A stretch of 64,000 nucleotides of DNA from Bacillus licheniformis DSM 13 = ATCC 14580 (GTDB lineage Bacteria > Bacillota > Bacilli > Bacillales > Bacillaceae): NCBI RefSeq assembly GCF_000011645.1, contig NC_006270.3, forward strand, positions 2,911,501 to 2,975,500. Reading direction: 5' to 3'. Positions 19,028-28,121 of the stretch are shown piece by piece. The stretch's first letter is position 1, and each line of letters opens with the position of its first letter. Position numbers and translations under genes: made by a program. Under the pieces are notes generated by a model. It did not search any database and was not told the DNA's origin. It saw only the letters and a list, made by a program, of their open reading frames with translations.

Positions 19028-19669
19028 TTAATCGAGGAGCGCCTGCACTTTTTTTCTGAACAAAAGCGGCACTGTAATGAATATCAGGTAAATTGCGGCT
19101 GTAACCGCAATCGCTAGGATGTCGCCGGTCAAGAGGCTTGACCCGAGCACGTTTAAAATAATGGTGCCCGGTATGATACCCGCGGCCGTCGCCAGGGCAA
19201 ACGACAGAGGCTTCACTTTGGAAACGCCTGCCGCATAGCTGACCGCGTCAAAATGAATCGGCGCCAGCCTCAAGAGCAAAATGCAGAAAAAGCCGTTTTT
19301 CCGCAAAAGCGTCCGCAGGCTGTCGAGCTTCAGCGGCATGTGCTGAAAGTATCCGCCGAGCCTGTATGCAAGAGCGAATGATAAAAATGCACCGCCTGCC
19401 GCACCGATAAAAGAATACAAAGAGCCAAACAGCGGACCGAATGCGAGGCCGCCGCTGACGGCGAAAACGGAAGCAGGAAGCAGCAAAAACGGCCGGATCA
19501 TCAATAGTCCGATATAGATCAACGGGGCGAAAATCCCAAAGGATAAGACGCCTTCTCTTATATGAGCAGGGCTCAGATTCAGGTATTTCGCATTCAGCCA
19601 TAGTCCGGCCGCCGCGATTACGGCGATTACCGTCCATTTGGCCAAGGTTCTTTTTCGCATCTTCTTCAT
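19028..19669 (-). CDS. ytxB: TVP38/TMEM64 (DedA-like) membrane protein YtxB
   Basis: 213-residue integral membrane protein with five to six membrane segments and the VTT-domain pattern: FAVSGGLAFGPLFGSLYSFIGAAGGA, then RLAPIHFDAVSYAAG and GIIPGTIILN. Relatives of this superfamily move lipids across membranes; the role in Bacillus is not established. It follows dnaI by 29 bp. Confidence 0.88.
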   Translation of the reverse strand: MKKMRKRTLAKWTVIAVIAAAGLWLNAKYLNLSPAHIREGVLSFGIFAPLIYIGLLMIRPFLLLPASVFAVSGGLAFGPLFGSLYSFIGAAGGAFLSFALAYRLGGYFQHMPLKLDSLRTLLRKNGFFCILLLRLAPIHFDAVSYAAGVSKVKPLSFALATAAGIIPGTIILNVLGSSLLTGDILAIAVTAAIYLIFITVPLLFRKKVQALLD

Positions 19670-19698
19670 CTCCGTGATTGAAGCTCGGTGTCAAATGA

Positions 19699-20634
19699 TT
19701 ACTGACGCCGGTTTTTCCCGTCCAGCCGGACAGGCGTCGCTAAATACAGCACCCTTTCCATCAGCCTTGCCGCTTTTACTTCTTCTTTTTCTCCCCTTTG
19801 CGAATAGGTGAAATGGTGTTTCAGTTCATCAGGATCAAAGTTTGAAGAGAAAAACGTCGGCAGCTGCTGGGACATTCTGTGCTGAAGGATGGCGCCGAGC
19901 ACCTCATCCCTCACCCAGCTTGACATGGACTCCGCACCGATGTCATCGAGCATCAGAATCGGCGTAGACTTGACCATATCAAGCTTTTCCTCAAGCGACT
20001 GATCATGTATCGCATTTTTCAGCTCCCTGACAAATTCAGGGACATAGACGAGAATGGACGGATGATCCTTTGCGGCAAGCTCATTTGCAATGGCGGCCAG
20101 CATAAAGGTCTTTCCGACCCCGAACTTCCCGTAGACGTAAATGCCTTTTCCCTTTCCCGTTTCGTTATAGTCATGCAAGAATCCCGTCACAAGCTGAAGG
20201 ACCTTCAATCTGCTCGGGTCATCTCCGTCAATATCGGCAAACGTAGCATTCAGAAGATCCTGTTGAATATAGATGCTTTTAATCAGCGACCTCTGTCTTT
20301 CCCTCTCGTCCGCTTTCTTTTTTTCCGGACACCTATCGTATTGAACATCGATTGTTTTTCCGTTCAGCACAAGCTTTGGATGATAACCCTGTATCAGGTT
20401 TTTGCATTCTTTCAGACCCGGGCAGTCTTGGCATGCTTTGCTTTGCTGTGTATATTCATAAAGCTTGTTAAGGCTCCTGTCGATCATTCCTTGATCCACT
20501 TCTGACTGGCGGCTGTTTAAAAACGCCTGAACATCCTTGTCAGAGAGCACTTTTTCTTTCATATCTTCAAGGCGTTTTTTAAAATCGGGTCTCGTCGTCA
20601 CGCCTTGCAAAGCGCGTTTAATCGGCTCCATCAT
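19699..20634 (-). CDS. dnaI: Primosomal protein DnaI, helicase loader
   Basis: 311-residue AAA+ ATPase that loads the DnaC helicase during chromosomal initiation and restart with DnaB and DnaD. The N-terminal domain carries a zinc-site Cys cluster (KACQDCPGLKEC and DRCPEK). The ATPase domain has Walker A YGKFGVGKT (about 168-176), Walker B ILMLDDIGAE and sensor-1 FFSSN. The ATG start follows GAGGTGACAAG. It lies 14 bp after dnaB. Confidence 0.96.
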   Translation of the reverse strand: MMEPIKRALQGVTTRPDFKKRLEDMKEKVLSDKDVQAFLNSRQSEVDQGMIDRSLNKLYEYTQQSKACQDCPGLKECKNLIQGYHPKLVLNGKTIDVQYDRCPEKKKADERERQRSLIKSIYIQQDLLNATFADIDGDDPSRLKVLQLVTGFLHDYNETGKGKGIYVYGKFGVGKTFMLAAIANELAAKDHPSILVYVPEFVRELKNAIHDQSLEEKLDMVKSTPILMLDDIGAESMSSWVRDEVLGAILQHRMSQQLPTFFSSNFDPDELKHHFTYSQRGEKEEVKAARLMERVLYLATPVRLDGKNRRQ

Positions 20635-20648
20635 CTTGTCACCTCACA

Positions 20649-22073
20649 TTAAAGAGCGGAATGGTTTTTCAGTTTTTTTACTTCTTCGAGCAGCTTCTGT
20701 TTCTGCTGGTCAAAGCCTTCTCTGGTTGCAGGACCAGCCTGCTCTGTTTCCAGCGGTTTGCTGTCAGCATCGTCACTTTCCCGAAGCCAATCAGGCAGCT
20801 TTTCTTCTCTGATGACTTTCTTGTTCCGGGAAGTCTTTTTCTTCCCTTCCGCCCATTCAAGATATTGGCGGTTTTCTTCTTTCGCAAGCTTCATGGCCTC
20901 TCTAACCGTACGAACTTTTTTTCTGGCCCAGTGGGAAGCGATTTTTTGCGTGTAATTTTTCGAAAGCTTCATATCGGTTTTCAGCATGACATAATAAATC
21001 AGAACATTGATGACGCCGGGCTCTAATTTTTGGTCAAGCATAATTTCTTCTATAATTTTCAGATCGGCTTTGGATGGTTCCGCTCCGCCGCCAATATCCT
21101 GCAGCAGCTTTCTTGGCGATACTTGCTCAAGCAAAGCGATCAAATTGTCTTCCTTGGCGTTTGTGGACGACTGTTGATTCGGCTGTTCGCGGAGATTCAT
21201 CGGCTGCACTTTGTCGACGAGTTCCGGAAGCGGGCCGCCGCGCTCGATCTGATACCAGTCGCTCGCCGCTTTTCTGAGCGCCTCTGTCGTGATCATATCG
21301 TGTTCGTCAACGGCTGACATGACGACGTTTTGCATCTGAAGCGGTTCGATACCGTAGAGAAAGGCCAGCTTTTTAATCGTTTCCTTCACTTGGTCTGTCA
21401 GCGCTTTTCTCGGGATAAGCGTGTCAGATAAACCGGCGAGAAACAGTTGAAAGTCAAAGGCGCCGTCTGTGACTGCTGCCGGTTGGCTATTCCCTTCTTT
21501 CATCCATTCATGATCTTCGCGAAGCTCCATCGCTTCGATCATATCGTCGGACATCTTCCATTCGCTCGGCTGGACAGATGCAAAAACTTCATTGAAAGAA
21601 CGGGTGATGTCCCGTGCTTCTTCAGGAACAGACGGGTGGGAAAAATATTCTTTCAGCTGCTGAAACCTCGCCTTTCCGACGCGGTTGTACAAGAAGACAT
21701 TCAGCATGCCGTCCTGAAAGAACTCGTCCGGTCTGAGCGGCGGAATCAATTCATATATAAACAAACGTTCGTGTTCCGTTTCTTTTATATAAGTTTTCAA
21801 CAGTCCGATCCCCTCAAGCTTTTCCTTTTCTGAGTGGATCGTCTTCAGGCTGGTCTGCATCGCCGCCATCAGCTGTCTGTGAGTCGAGCTTTTTCCCCAG
21901 ACTCTGTTTTGCTCCAGCTCTCCCCACAGCGTGAGAAACAAGCTGAACGAAAAAGAGCCGATTAAAGGCTGATACAATAGCGTGACAATTTGCCGGTCCA
22001 AATCCTGCAGCAATCCGCTGCTTTTGACAACATACGGATCGACAGGAAGCAAATCTTTCCAATAATTACTCAT
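20649..22073 (-). CDS. dnaB: Replication initiation and membrane attachment protein DnaB
   Basis: 474 residues from the ATG at 22073, which matches the B. subtilis N-terminus (N/D-YWKDLLPVDPYVVKS). An alternative TTG 12 bases upstream sits on the ribosome site. Two DnaB/DnaD-type helical domains: N-terminal winged-helix region and a second domain near 310-430 with KNYTQKIASHWARKK. This is the Firmicute loader co-factor, not the helicase. Operon nrdR-dnaB-dnaI. Confidence 0.95.
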   Translation of the reverse strand: MSNYWKDLLPVDPYVVKSSGLLQDLDRQIVTLLYQPLIGSFSFSLFLTLWGELEQNRVWGKSSTHRQLMAAMQTSLKTIHSEKEKLEGIGLLKTYIKETEHERLFIYELIPPLRPDEFFQDGMLNVFLYNRVGKARFQQLKEYFSHPSVPEEARDITRSFNEVFASVQPSEWKMSDDMIEAMELREDHEWMKEGNSQPAAVTDGAFDFQLFLAGLSDTLIPRKALTDQVKETIKKLAFLYGIEPLQMQNVVMSAVDEHDMITTEALRKAASDWYQIERGGPLPELVDKVQPMNLREQPNQQSSTNAKEDNLIALLEQVSPRKLLQDIGGGAEPSKADLKIIEEIMLDQKLEPGVINVLIYYVMLKTDMKLSKNYTQKIASHWARKKVRTVREAMKLAKEENRQYLEWAEGKKKTSRNKKVIREEKLPDWLRESDDADSKPLETEQAGPATREGFDQQKQKLLEEVKKLKNHSAL

Positions 22074-22162
22074 ATCTTTTGTCAACCTTCCACTTTGTTT
22101 CTTGTCCTCATTTTACACCTTTTTCAGGCCTTCATGTCACACGACTGTGTTTTTGTCATGAG

Positions 22163-22193
22163 AAAAGAGCTGGATCAATTTACAGCTCTTTAC
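22163..22193 (-). terminator. Hairpin at the nrdR stop codon
   Basis: AAAGAGCTG/CAGCTCTTT stem followed by TC. The T-run is short, so it may only partly reduce transcription into dnaB. Confidence 0.5.
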
Positions 22194-22648
22194 CGTTCTT
22201 TCTTTATTAAATCTTTCAGCTCGTCGATAAATACGTTAATATCTTTAAATTGGCGGTATACTGAAGCAAATCGGACATATGCGACTTCGTCGATTTTCGC
22301 AAGCCTGTCCATCACCATTTCTCCGATCATGTCGCTCTTCACTTCAGAAACGCCTTGATTTCTAAGCTCTTTTTCAATTTCAAAGCAAATATCCTCAAGC
22401 TGCTTCAAGGCGACAGGGCGCTTTTCGCACGCTTTGATCAAACCGCGGAGCATTTTCTCGCGGCTGAATTCTTCCCGGATTCCTTCTTTTTTTACGACGA
22501 TGAGCGGAATTTCTTCCACTTTTTCAAATGTAGTAAATCGATAGTTGCACGATTCGCATTCGCGTCTTCTGCGAATCGATCTGCCTTCGTCAACCGGACG
22601 GGAGTCCAAAACCCTCGTCCCATTATGCTGACATGCTGGACATTTCAT
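22190..22648 (-). CDS. nrdR: Transcriptional repressor NrdR
   Basis: 152 residues: zinc ribbon with Cys3, Cys6, Cys31, Cys34 ([15 protein letters not shown]), then an ATP-cone domain ([23 protein letters not shown]). NrdR senses (d)ATP and represses ribonucleotide reductase genes through NrdR boxes. Its place upstream of dnaB-dnaI links nucleotide supply to replication initiation. Confidence 0.96.
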   Translation of the reverse strand: MKCPACQHNGTRVLDSRPVDEGRSIRRRRECESCNYRFTTFEKVEEIPLIVVKKEGIREEFSREKMLRGLIKACEKRPVALKQLEDICFEIEKELRNQGVSEVKSDMIGEMVMDRLAKIDEVAYVRFASVYRQFKDINVFIDELKDLIKKER

Positions 22649-22663
22649 TTTTTCAGCTCCTAT

Positions 22664-23056
22664 TCAATTGTTTGAATGTACAGATTCCTGCAGCTTTCCG
22701 TCCAGTTCGCTGTATAGCGTCGAGACAAGCCCGCGGCTGTAGCCAAAATCGGTCGGCAAAAACGTTTCCGTTGACACATTAAAGTCCACCGCTGTATCAA
22801 AAGGCCGAATCGAAACGACTGTCGCCACCACAAAAGCTTTTCTCGTTTTTTTAATTTCGGCGCTGATTTCTCCTCTTTCCTCCGACACTGACGTCACCTT
22901 GCAGCCGTCAAGGCCTTCCAGCACTTCCTTTACAGCATTGAGCGCTTCTTTTGACGCCGCTTTATAATAGCGGCTCTTCAGCTCTTCCGAAGGATGGCGG
23001 TCAGACGTTTCGGCGTGTGTAGAAAAAAACCGTTGAATGTTTTGAAAAAGACTCAT
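22664..23056 (-). CDS. Conserved cytosolic protein of unknown function
   Basis: 130 residues, no signal or membrane segment. It begins MSLFQNIQRFF behind AAAGGGG. A mixed alpha/beta composition with a repeated Val-rich stretch (AFVVATVVSIRPFDTAVDFNV) suggests a small folded domain. I do not recognise a catalytic motif. It lies 15 bp upstream of nrdR on the same strand, so the two are likely cotranscribed. I do not recall this gene between speD and nrdR in B. subtilis. Confidence 0.75.
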   Translation of the reverse strand: MSLFQNIQRFFSTHAETSDRHPSEELKSRYYKAASKEALNAVKEVLEGLDGCKVTSVSEERGEISAEIKKTRKAFVVATVVSIRPFDTAVDFNVSTETFLPTDFGYSRGLVSTLYSELDGKLQESVHSNN

Positions 23057-23191
23057 ATCCCCTGTCCCCTTTGTCTTTCTTCTCTATATTTTATTAAAAA
23101 AATGGTTGATTTCCAAGGGAAAACAAAACAGCAAGAGAATGCCGGGGAATATGTTTTGGGGATTTTCGGGAGAGGAAAGAAAAAGGAGCGG

Positions 23192-23216
23192 ATTTTAAAA
23201 GCGGTGTCCGCTTTTT
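23192..23216 (-). terminator. speD terminator
   Basis: AAAAGCGG-ACA-CCGCTTTT stem followed on the minus strand by AAAATCC. The 3' arm supplies the T-run. Confidence 0.7.
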
Positions 23217-23237
23217 CATCCAGCTCCTCTATCGGCA

Positions 23238-23624
23238 TTAAAGTGCCTGTGCTTTGGCTTTGGCCTGTTTCACCTGAACAGGTCCCATGCCTCTCGGTAT
23301 TTCAATGTTCTCTCTTGTTTCCGCTCTTAACTCTTCTGCGATATAATCGGCAGCTACGTTCGGATCTAAATCTCCGCAAGTATAAACATCAATGCTGGCA
23401 TATCCGTGTTCAGGAAAACTGTGAATGGTCAAGTGAGATTCTGAAATAATCACGACCCCGCTTACACCTTGAGGCGCAAACTTATGAAAGGCTACCTCAC
23501 GTACCTCAGCACCTGACTTCAGTGCCGCATTTACAAACGTTTTTTCAATAAAATCCATGTCATTCAGCTTATCAAAATCGCATCCCCACAGTTCGGAGAT
23601 AACGTGACGCCCCATTGTTTCCAT
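23238..23624 (-). CDS. speD: S-adenosylmethionine decarboxylase SpeD
   Basis: Makes decarboxylated SAM for spermidine synthesis. 128 residues from the ATG at 23624, giving the known [10 protein letters not shown] start. The proenzyme cleaves itself before Ser63 ([12 protein letters not shown]) to form the pyruvoyl cofactor; His68 and the downstream CGDLDP are in place. The ribosome site is an unusual run of seven G (AAGGGGGGG). A promoter and structured leader of its own lie between it and gapB. Confidence 0.97.
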
Positions 23625-23764
23625 AGCATGGCCCCCCCTTAACAAGAATTAAAAAAGTGAATTTCCAAGCAACTGAACCGGTCAATTACCACGGGGGAAA
23701 GTTAGTCCGGAGAGGTCCTAACCCTTTAAGTAATGCCGAAGCGCTCACGAACTAGAAGTTCACG
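23625..23764 (-). ncRNA. Structured 5' leader of speD (candidate cis-regulatory RNA)
   Basis: About 140 nt from the predicted start (near 23764) to speD. Minus-strand helices seen by eye: CGUGAAC-UUCUA-GUUCGUG near the 5' end, and GUUAG...CUAAC (about 23701-23722) enclosing a CC/GG mini-stem with G-A mismatches. A run of five C (23697-23693) can pair with the seven-G ribosome site (23638-23632). This suggests control of translation by masking the ribosome site. I recognise no known riboswitch class in it. Confidence 0.5.
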
Positions 23765-23770
23765 AAAAAT

Positions 23771-23799
23771 AGTATACTTTGTTTGAATATTTTTTGCAA
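23771..23799 (-). promoter_or_regulatory. speD promoter
   Basis: TTGCAA (23799-23794), 17-bp spacer, TATACT (23776-23771). It lies in the gapB-speD gap, so speD need not depend on gapB transcription. Confidence 0.8.
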
Positions 23800-23860
23800 G
23801 GCGGTTTTATCATTTGATGGTTAAGGGGTATTTATTTTTTTATCCGTCCATGCTCTTATT

Positions 23861-24883
23861 TTATACAGCTGAGGGGTGTTTCATTCTTGAAGCCGCGTAT
23901 CTGATCAAATCGACAACCCTGCACGAATATCCCCATTCATTGTCATACCATGCAAGCACTTTCACCTTTCTGTTTTCAAGCACCATTGTCGAAAGACTGT
24001 CGATCACCGCCGAGTATGGATTCGTATTAAAATCGGATGAAACGAGCGGTTCATCGCATACATCGATGATCCCGGACATGGAGCCTGCCGCCGCCATGCG
24101 GAACGCCTCATTAATATCCTCCGCCGTCACATCGCTTTTCAAATCAGCCACAAGGTCAACGAGCGACACATTTGAGACGGGAACGCGCAGGGCCAGGCCG
24201 TGCATTCTACCCTTTAAATGGGGCATGACAAGTGACAGCGCTTTCGCGGCGCCTGTCGTTGTCGGAATGATCGAAGATCCGCAGGCGCGCGCCCTCCTCA
24301 AGTCTTTGTGCGGATTATCAATATTTTTTTGATCATTTGTAAAAGCGTGTACGGTTGTCACCAGGCCGTTTTCAATGCCGAATGCATCATCAAGCACTTT
24401 TGCGACTGGAGCGAGACAATTCGTCGTACAGGAAGCGTTTGAAATAATCGTATGACGCTCCGCATCAAAATCGCGTTCGTTGACGCCCATCACGATTGTG
24501 ATGTCTTCATTTTTGCCCGGCGCCGTCAAAATAACTTTTTTCGCGCCGGCTTCAATATGTGCTTCCGCTTTTTCCTTTGAGTTGAATTTCCCCGTCGCTT
24601 CCACGGCGATGTCGATTCCGTATTGTGCCCACGGAAGAAGCTTAGGGTCCCTCTGATTGGTCAGCATGACCTTTTTACCGTTAACGAACAGGCAGTCTTC
24701 TCCAGCCTTTACATCAAGTTCATAACGGCCGTGATTTGTGTCATACTTTATTAAATGAGCGAGCGTTTCCGGAGGGTAGCTCGCATTGATCGCCGCAATG
24801 TCAATCTGTTCATCAAGCATCGCTTTTCTAAACACCATTCTGCCGATCCGGCCGAATCCGTTTATCGCAACTTTCACTTTCAT
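23861..24883 (-). CDS. gapB: Gluconeogenic glyceraldehyde-3-phosphate dehydrogenase GapB
   Basis: 340 residues, same length as B. subtilis GapB, the NADP-preferring enzyme used in gluconeogenesis. Rossmann motif INGFGRIGRMVFRKA, catalytic SNASCTTNCLAP and C-terminal WYDNEWGYSCR are present. The start is ATG at 24883 behind AAGGGGTG. A CcpN box overlaps its -10, as expected for a gene shut off by glucose. Upstream of speD, as in B. subtilis. Confidence 0.96.
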   Translation of the reverse strand: MKVKVAINGFGRIGRMVFRKAMLDEQIDIAAINASYPPETLAHLIKYDTNHGRYELDVKAGEDCLFVNGKKVMLTNQRDPKLLPWAQYGIDIAVEATGKFNSKEKAEAHIEAGAKKVILTAPGKNEDITIVMGVNERDFDAERHTIISNASCTTNCLAPVAKVLDDAFGIENGLVTTVHAFTNDQKNIDNPHKDLRRARACGSSIIPTTTGAAKALSLVMPHLKGRMHGLALRVPVSNVSLVDLVADLKSDVTAEDINEAFRMAAAGSMSGIIDVCDEPLVSSDFNTNPYSAVIDSLSTMVLENRKVKVLAWYDNEWGYSCRVVDLIRYAASRMKHPSAV

Positions 24884-24936
24884 CAAATATGCACCCCTTA
24901 TTTTATGTCATTCCACATCATGATTTATTCAAAATA

Positions 24937-24947
24937 AGTATAACACA
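24937..24947 (-). promoter_or_regulatory. CcpN operator at the gapB -10
   Basis: TGTGTTATACT on the minus strand matches every position of the reported CcpN consensus TRTGHYATAYW. It includes the TATACT -10 hexamer. A second box was not found by eye. Confidence 0.75.
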
Positions 24948-25003
24948 TTATTTTTAATTAGCCATACCATTTGTTGCTTTCACAGCAAATTTACGCACTT
25001 TTG

Positions 25004-25017
25004 TGAAATCGTGAACA
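25004..25017 (+). promoter_or_regulatory. Candidate cre upstream of the lyase gene
   Basis: TGAAATCGTGAACA has one mismatch to TGWAANCGNTNWCA. It lies about 120 bp before the start codon, upstream of a TACAAT (about 25073) that could be the -10. It is also 60-80 bp upstream of the gapB -10, so either gene could be the target. Confidence 0.5.
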
Positions 25018-25134
25018 AAAGACTAAAAAAAATCGGCCCTAAAGCATATATTTCAAATACACCTTTGGTGCTACAATTTGCAACAGCGCTAAATTTTCAC
25101 CGACAGAAGGCAGTGTCTTCAAGGAAGGACAACC

Positions 25135-26619
25135 ATGAAACTGATCAAAAACGCATCTTTTATCATTTCTTTTTTGGCTGCGGCCGGCATTTATTTTTTA
25201 TTAGGTACAGTCGCTGCTTCTGCGGCAAACGAAGATTATCCGGAACAGATGATCAGGCTGGAAAGCTCATCAGGCTTAAATATTACGCCCGCCGGGAATC
25301 AAGACAACGCACCGCTAACAGCAAAACAGACGAGCGGAGAAAAAGAAGAAAGATGGAGGCTTGATACGTCTGACGGCAAACAATTCAAAATCAGAAATAT
25401 GGATAGCGGCAAAATTATCATCCCTGCCCATTACGCACTGTCAGACAATAATCCGGCTGTGGTCTACTATGACAATTCACGGAAGGAAGAGTTGTGGAAT
25501 ATCATCGGGGCCGACAAAGACGGAAACGGAGATTTTATCACGTATAAAATCGTCAGTGCACAAAACAGCAGCCTTGCACTGACACTGGACGGCAGCGGAG
25601 TGAAGCTTGCCAAATATACGGGCAGCTCCGTCCAAAAGTGGAAGCTTCCAAGCGACGGGCTCGAAGGTTTCGCAGGCTATGCAAGGGAAACGAACGGCAA
25701 GCAGAAAACAGGCACAACCGGCGGCCTGCTTGGAAAAGTCGTCTATGTCAATAATCTGGGCGAACTGAAGGCCAATATTGAAGATTCAACGCCGCGCACG
25801 ATTGTCGTCTCCAGCAATATCGGCGCTTCAGCCAAAACGGTATTAACGGTGGGCGCCAATAAAACAATCATCGGCTCGTATGAAAAACATAAGCTGAATA
25901 ACATTTACTTTAAAACAAAAGCGGACTCTGGCAACGTTATTTTCAAAAATCTGGTCATTGCACATGATGCATCCATAAATGAAAACAATGACATCCCTGT
26001 TTACATTACCGATTCGAGAAACTACTGGATTGACCATGTCACATTCCAAGGCCACAGCTATACGGCAAACGGCCACGATCTCGACAAGCTCTTATACGTC
26101 GGCGCTAAAGCCGATTACGTCACACTGTCGCACAGCACATTCACAGACCACAGGTACGGCCTGATTCTCGGCTGGCCTCAAGATGACAAGCAATACCACA
26201 GTATATATAATGGCTATCCGCGGATGACAATCAGCCACAATCGCTTTGAGAATCTCTATGTCAGGGCGCCCGGGTTGATGCGTTACGGCTATTATCACGT
26301 GAAAAGCAATTATATCAACAATTACCACCTTGGCTTCACGATTACGACATTGGCGAAAATATATTCTGAAGCCAATTACTTCGGCACGGGCAATGAGAAA
26401 GGCATACTGGATGATTACGGAGACGGCGCGTTTAAAGATGTCGGGTCATATCCGGCGATAAAGGGGCAGAAATCGCCTGAGACAAGCTGGACACCTTCAT
26501 CCAACTACAGCTATCGGACGATGAAGGCCGGCAATGCCAAAGCTTTTGCCAAACGGTACGCAGGTGCGCAGCGCACCGCTCTGTACTATGCGAATTACAG
26601 CCAGTTTAAAAAAGACTAA
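25135..26619 (+). CDS. Secreted PL1-family pectate/pectin lyase with trefoil-like N-domain
   Basis: 494 residues. Signal peptide 1-31 (KNASF..., cleavage after AASA). Residues about 36-172 hold three QxW-like repeats (ERWRL, EELWNI, VQKWKLP), suggesting a ricin-type beta-trefoil. The rest is a PL1 parallel beta-helix: IVVSSNIGAS, NYWIDHVTFQGH, DYVTLSHSTFTDH and YVRAPGLMRYGYYHVKSNY, the last holding the catalytic-Arg region. Whether the substrate is pectate or pectin cannot be told by eye. It lies divergent from gapB where I recall no gene in B. subtilis, and may be an acquired plant-polymer gene under CcpA control. Confidence 0.85.
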   Translation: MKLIKNASFIISFLAAAGIYFLLGTVAASAANEDYPEQMIRLESSSGLNITPAGNQDNAPLTAKQTSGEKEERWRLDTSDGKQFKIRNMDSGKIIIPAHYALSDNNPAVVYYDNSRKEELWNIIGADKDGNGDFITYKIVSAQNSSLALTLDGSGVKLAKYTGSSVQKWKLPSDGLEGFAGYARETNGKQKTGTTGGLLGKVVYVNNLGELKANIEDSTPRTIVVSSNIGASAKTVLTVGANKTIIGSYEKHKLNNIYFKTKADSGNVIFKNLVIAHDASINENNDIPVYITDSRNYWIDHVTFQGHSYTANGHDLDKLLYVGAKADYVTLSHSTFTDHRYGLILGWPQDDKQYHSIYNGYPRMTISHNRFENLYVRAPGLMRYGYYHVKSNYINNYHLGFTITTLAKIYSEANYFGTGNEKGILDDYGDGAFKDVGSYPAIKGQKSPETSWTPSSNYSYRTMKAGNAKAFAKRYAGAQRTALYYANYSQFKKD

Positions 26620-26623
26620 TCAA

Positions 26624-26654
26624 AAAAGTGAGCGCGACATTGCGCTCACTTTTC
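26624..26654. terminator. Convergent lyase/coaE terminator
   Basis: AAAGTGAGCGC-GACATT-GCGCTCACTTT, an 11-bp perfect stem with A/T flanks. The coaE stop codon lies inside it; usable from both sides. Confidence 0.9.
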
Positions 26655-27251
26655 AATATTTGACCATGTATCAAGCAGCTGATGAAGCTGCGCTTCTGTA
26701 TCTTTCAGACTGCCGCTGTTATCGATCACCGCGTCTGCCCTTTTCTTTTTTTCGTCAAGAGATTGCTGGGCGTGAATTCTGTTCAGCGCCTCGTCTTTAT
26801 TAAGCCGGTTTCTTTTCATCAGCCGCTCAAGCTGAAGCTCCATCGGAACCCAGACAACGATCACTTTATCTGTCAAATGTTCGAGCCCGCTTTCATATAA
26901 AAGCGGAATATCGAGAACAACAAACCGTTCACCGGCCCGGATGGCTTCGTCGCGCTGCTTGATCATCATTTTTCTCACTTCGGGATGGACGATTGCATTT
27001 AACTGCAGCCTTTTTTCTTCATTAGCAAAAACAATTTCTCCAAGTTTTCTCCGGTCGATATCGCCTGTTTCAAGCAGCACGCCTTCACCAAATGTCTCAG
27101 CGATTTTCTGATAAGCGGGCATCCCCTGTTCAACGGCCTCTTTCGCGATCACGTCCGCATCGACGACCGTGATGCCGCACTGCTGGAACATTTGCGCGAC
27201 AGTGCTTTTGCCGCTGGCAATCCCCCCGGTTAACCCGATGACCAATGTCAA
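26646..27251 (-). CDS. coaE: Dephospho-CoA kinase
   Basis: Last step of coenzyme A synthesis. 201 residues with Walker [13 protein letters not shown] (residues 6-17), the [11 protein letters not shown] segment and the family motif LDIPLLYES. It lies 17 bp after ytaF, at the end of the polA-mutM-ytaF-coaE cluster. Confidence 0.96.
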   Translation of the reverse strand: MTLVIGLTGGIASGKSTVAQMFQQCGITVVDADVIAKEAVEQGMPAYQKIAETFGEGVLLETGDIDRRKLGEIVFANEEKRLQLNAIVHPEVRKMMIKQRDEAIRAGERFVVLDIPLLYESGLEHLTDKVIVVWVPMELQLERLMKRNRLNKDEALNRIHAQQSLDEKKKRADAVIDNSGSLKDTEAQLHQLLDTWSNIEK

Positions 27252-27268
27252 AGGCCTGCACCTCCTTC

Positions 27269-27901
27269 TTACAGTTTCCAGATGCCGATCATAATCAGCA
27301 ATATACCGGGAAGAAAGGTCAGTTTATCCATCCAGTTCCATTTCGATAAAAATCGGCCTGCCTGTATTCCGCAAAATACGAACAATGAGCTCATGATGCC
27401 TACCGTAATGCTCATCGGTACAGGGGAAAAGCCCAGCGCGGCCGCGCCGATCCCTGCGCCGAACGCGTCAATAGAGAGGGCGAAACCGAGAAGGAAAGCT
27501 TCTATACCGGTAATGATTCCTGATTTATCAATGTCGGCGCTTGTCGGTTTTCTTAATATGTGTATCACGATTCCGAGCGATTTCAATTCAAGGTTAATGA
27601 GCGTTTTTTCAGAGAAGACGAGATCCTGTTCTTTCTCCGGCCTGAAAAACTGATACAGCACCCATGCGCCGATCCCCATTAAGATGACGGCTCCGAGCCT
27701 TTCTGTTACGACAACGGGCAGGAATTTCGCCAAAAGGGTTCCGATCATCATGGCAATATACATCACGGCACCAGAGCAAAAAGCAATAATCAAAATCGCT
27801 TTAAATGGGATTTTCAGCTTTCGCAATCCGTAAGTAAATCCGACTGAAAAACTGTCCAAGCTGACGGCAAATGCCAGCAGCAAGAAAGATGCAAACATCA
27901 T
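27269..27901 (-). CDS. ytaF: MntP-like sporulation membrane protein YtaF
   Basis: 210 residues from the ATG at 27901 (AAAGGAAGAG site), equal to B. subtilis YtaF; the long in-frame upstream stretch is basic and has no ribosome site. Six membrane segments in two halves, each with a conserved Asp: [12 protein letters not shown] and [11 protein letters not shown], the two-fold repeat of the MntP/YtaF family. Manganese efflux is a family property; for YtaF itself transport is unproven. Confidence 0.87.
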   Translation of the reverse strand: MMFASFLLLAFAVSLDSFSVGFTYGLRKLKIPFKAILIIAFCSGAVMYIAMMIGTLLAKFLPVVVTERLGAVILMGIGAWVLYQFFRPEKEQDLVFSEKTLINLELKSLGIVIHILRKPTSADIDKSGIITGIEAFLLGFALSIDAFGAGIGAAALGFSPVPMSITVGIMSSLFVFCGIQAGRFLSKWNWMDKLTFLPGILLIMIGIWKL

Positions 27902-28121
27902 ATCAGGCTCTTCCTTTCTGTTGATGCGAGCAGTGTAAGTCATGCAGCCTAAAGGCAGCTTTCTAGGCTTCTTATATATATGAAAGAAGAAAACCATCCG
28001 TGTGTTGTTCACCCGAAAAAGAAACATCACACCTTAAAGCTTGCTTTTAACAGCTATATGGAGCGTATGCACCGACAGCTTGAACCATGATACGGCTTGC
28101 TTTTGTCCTTCTATGCGATTG

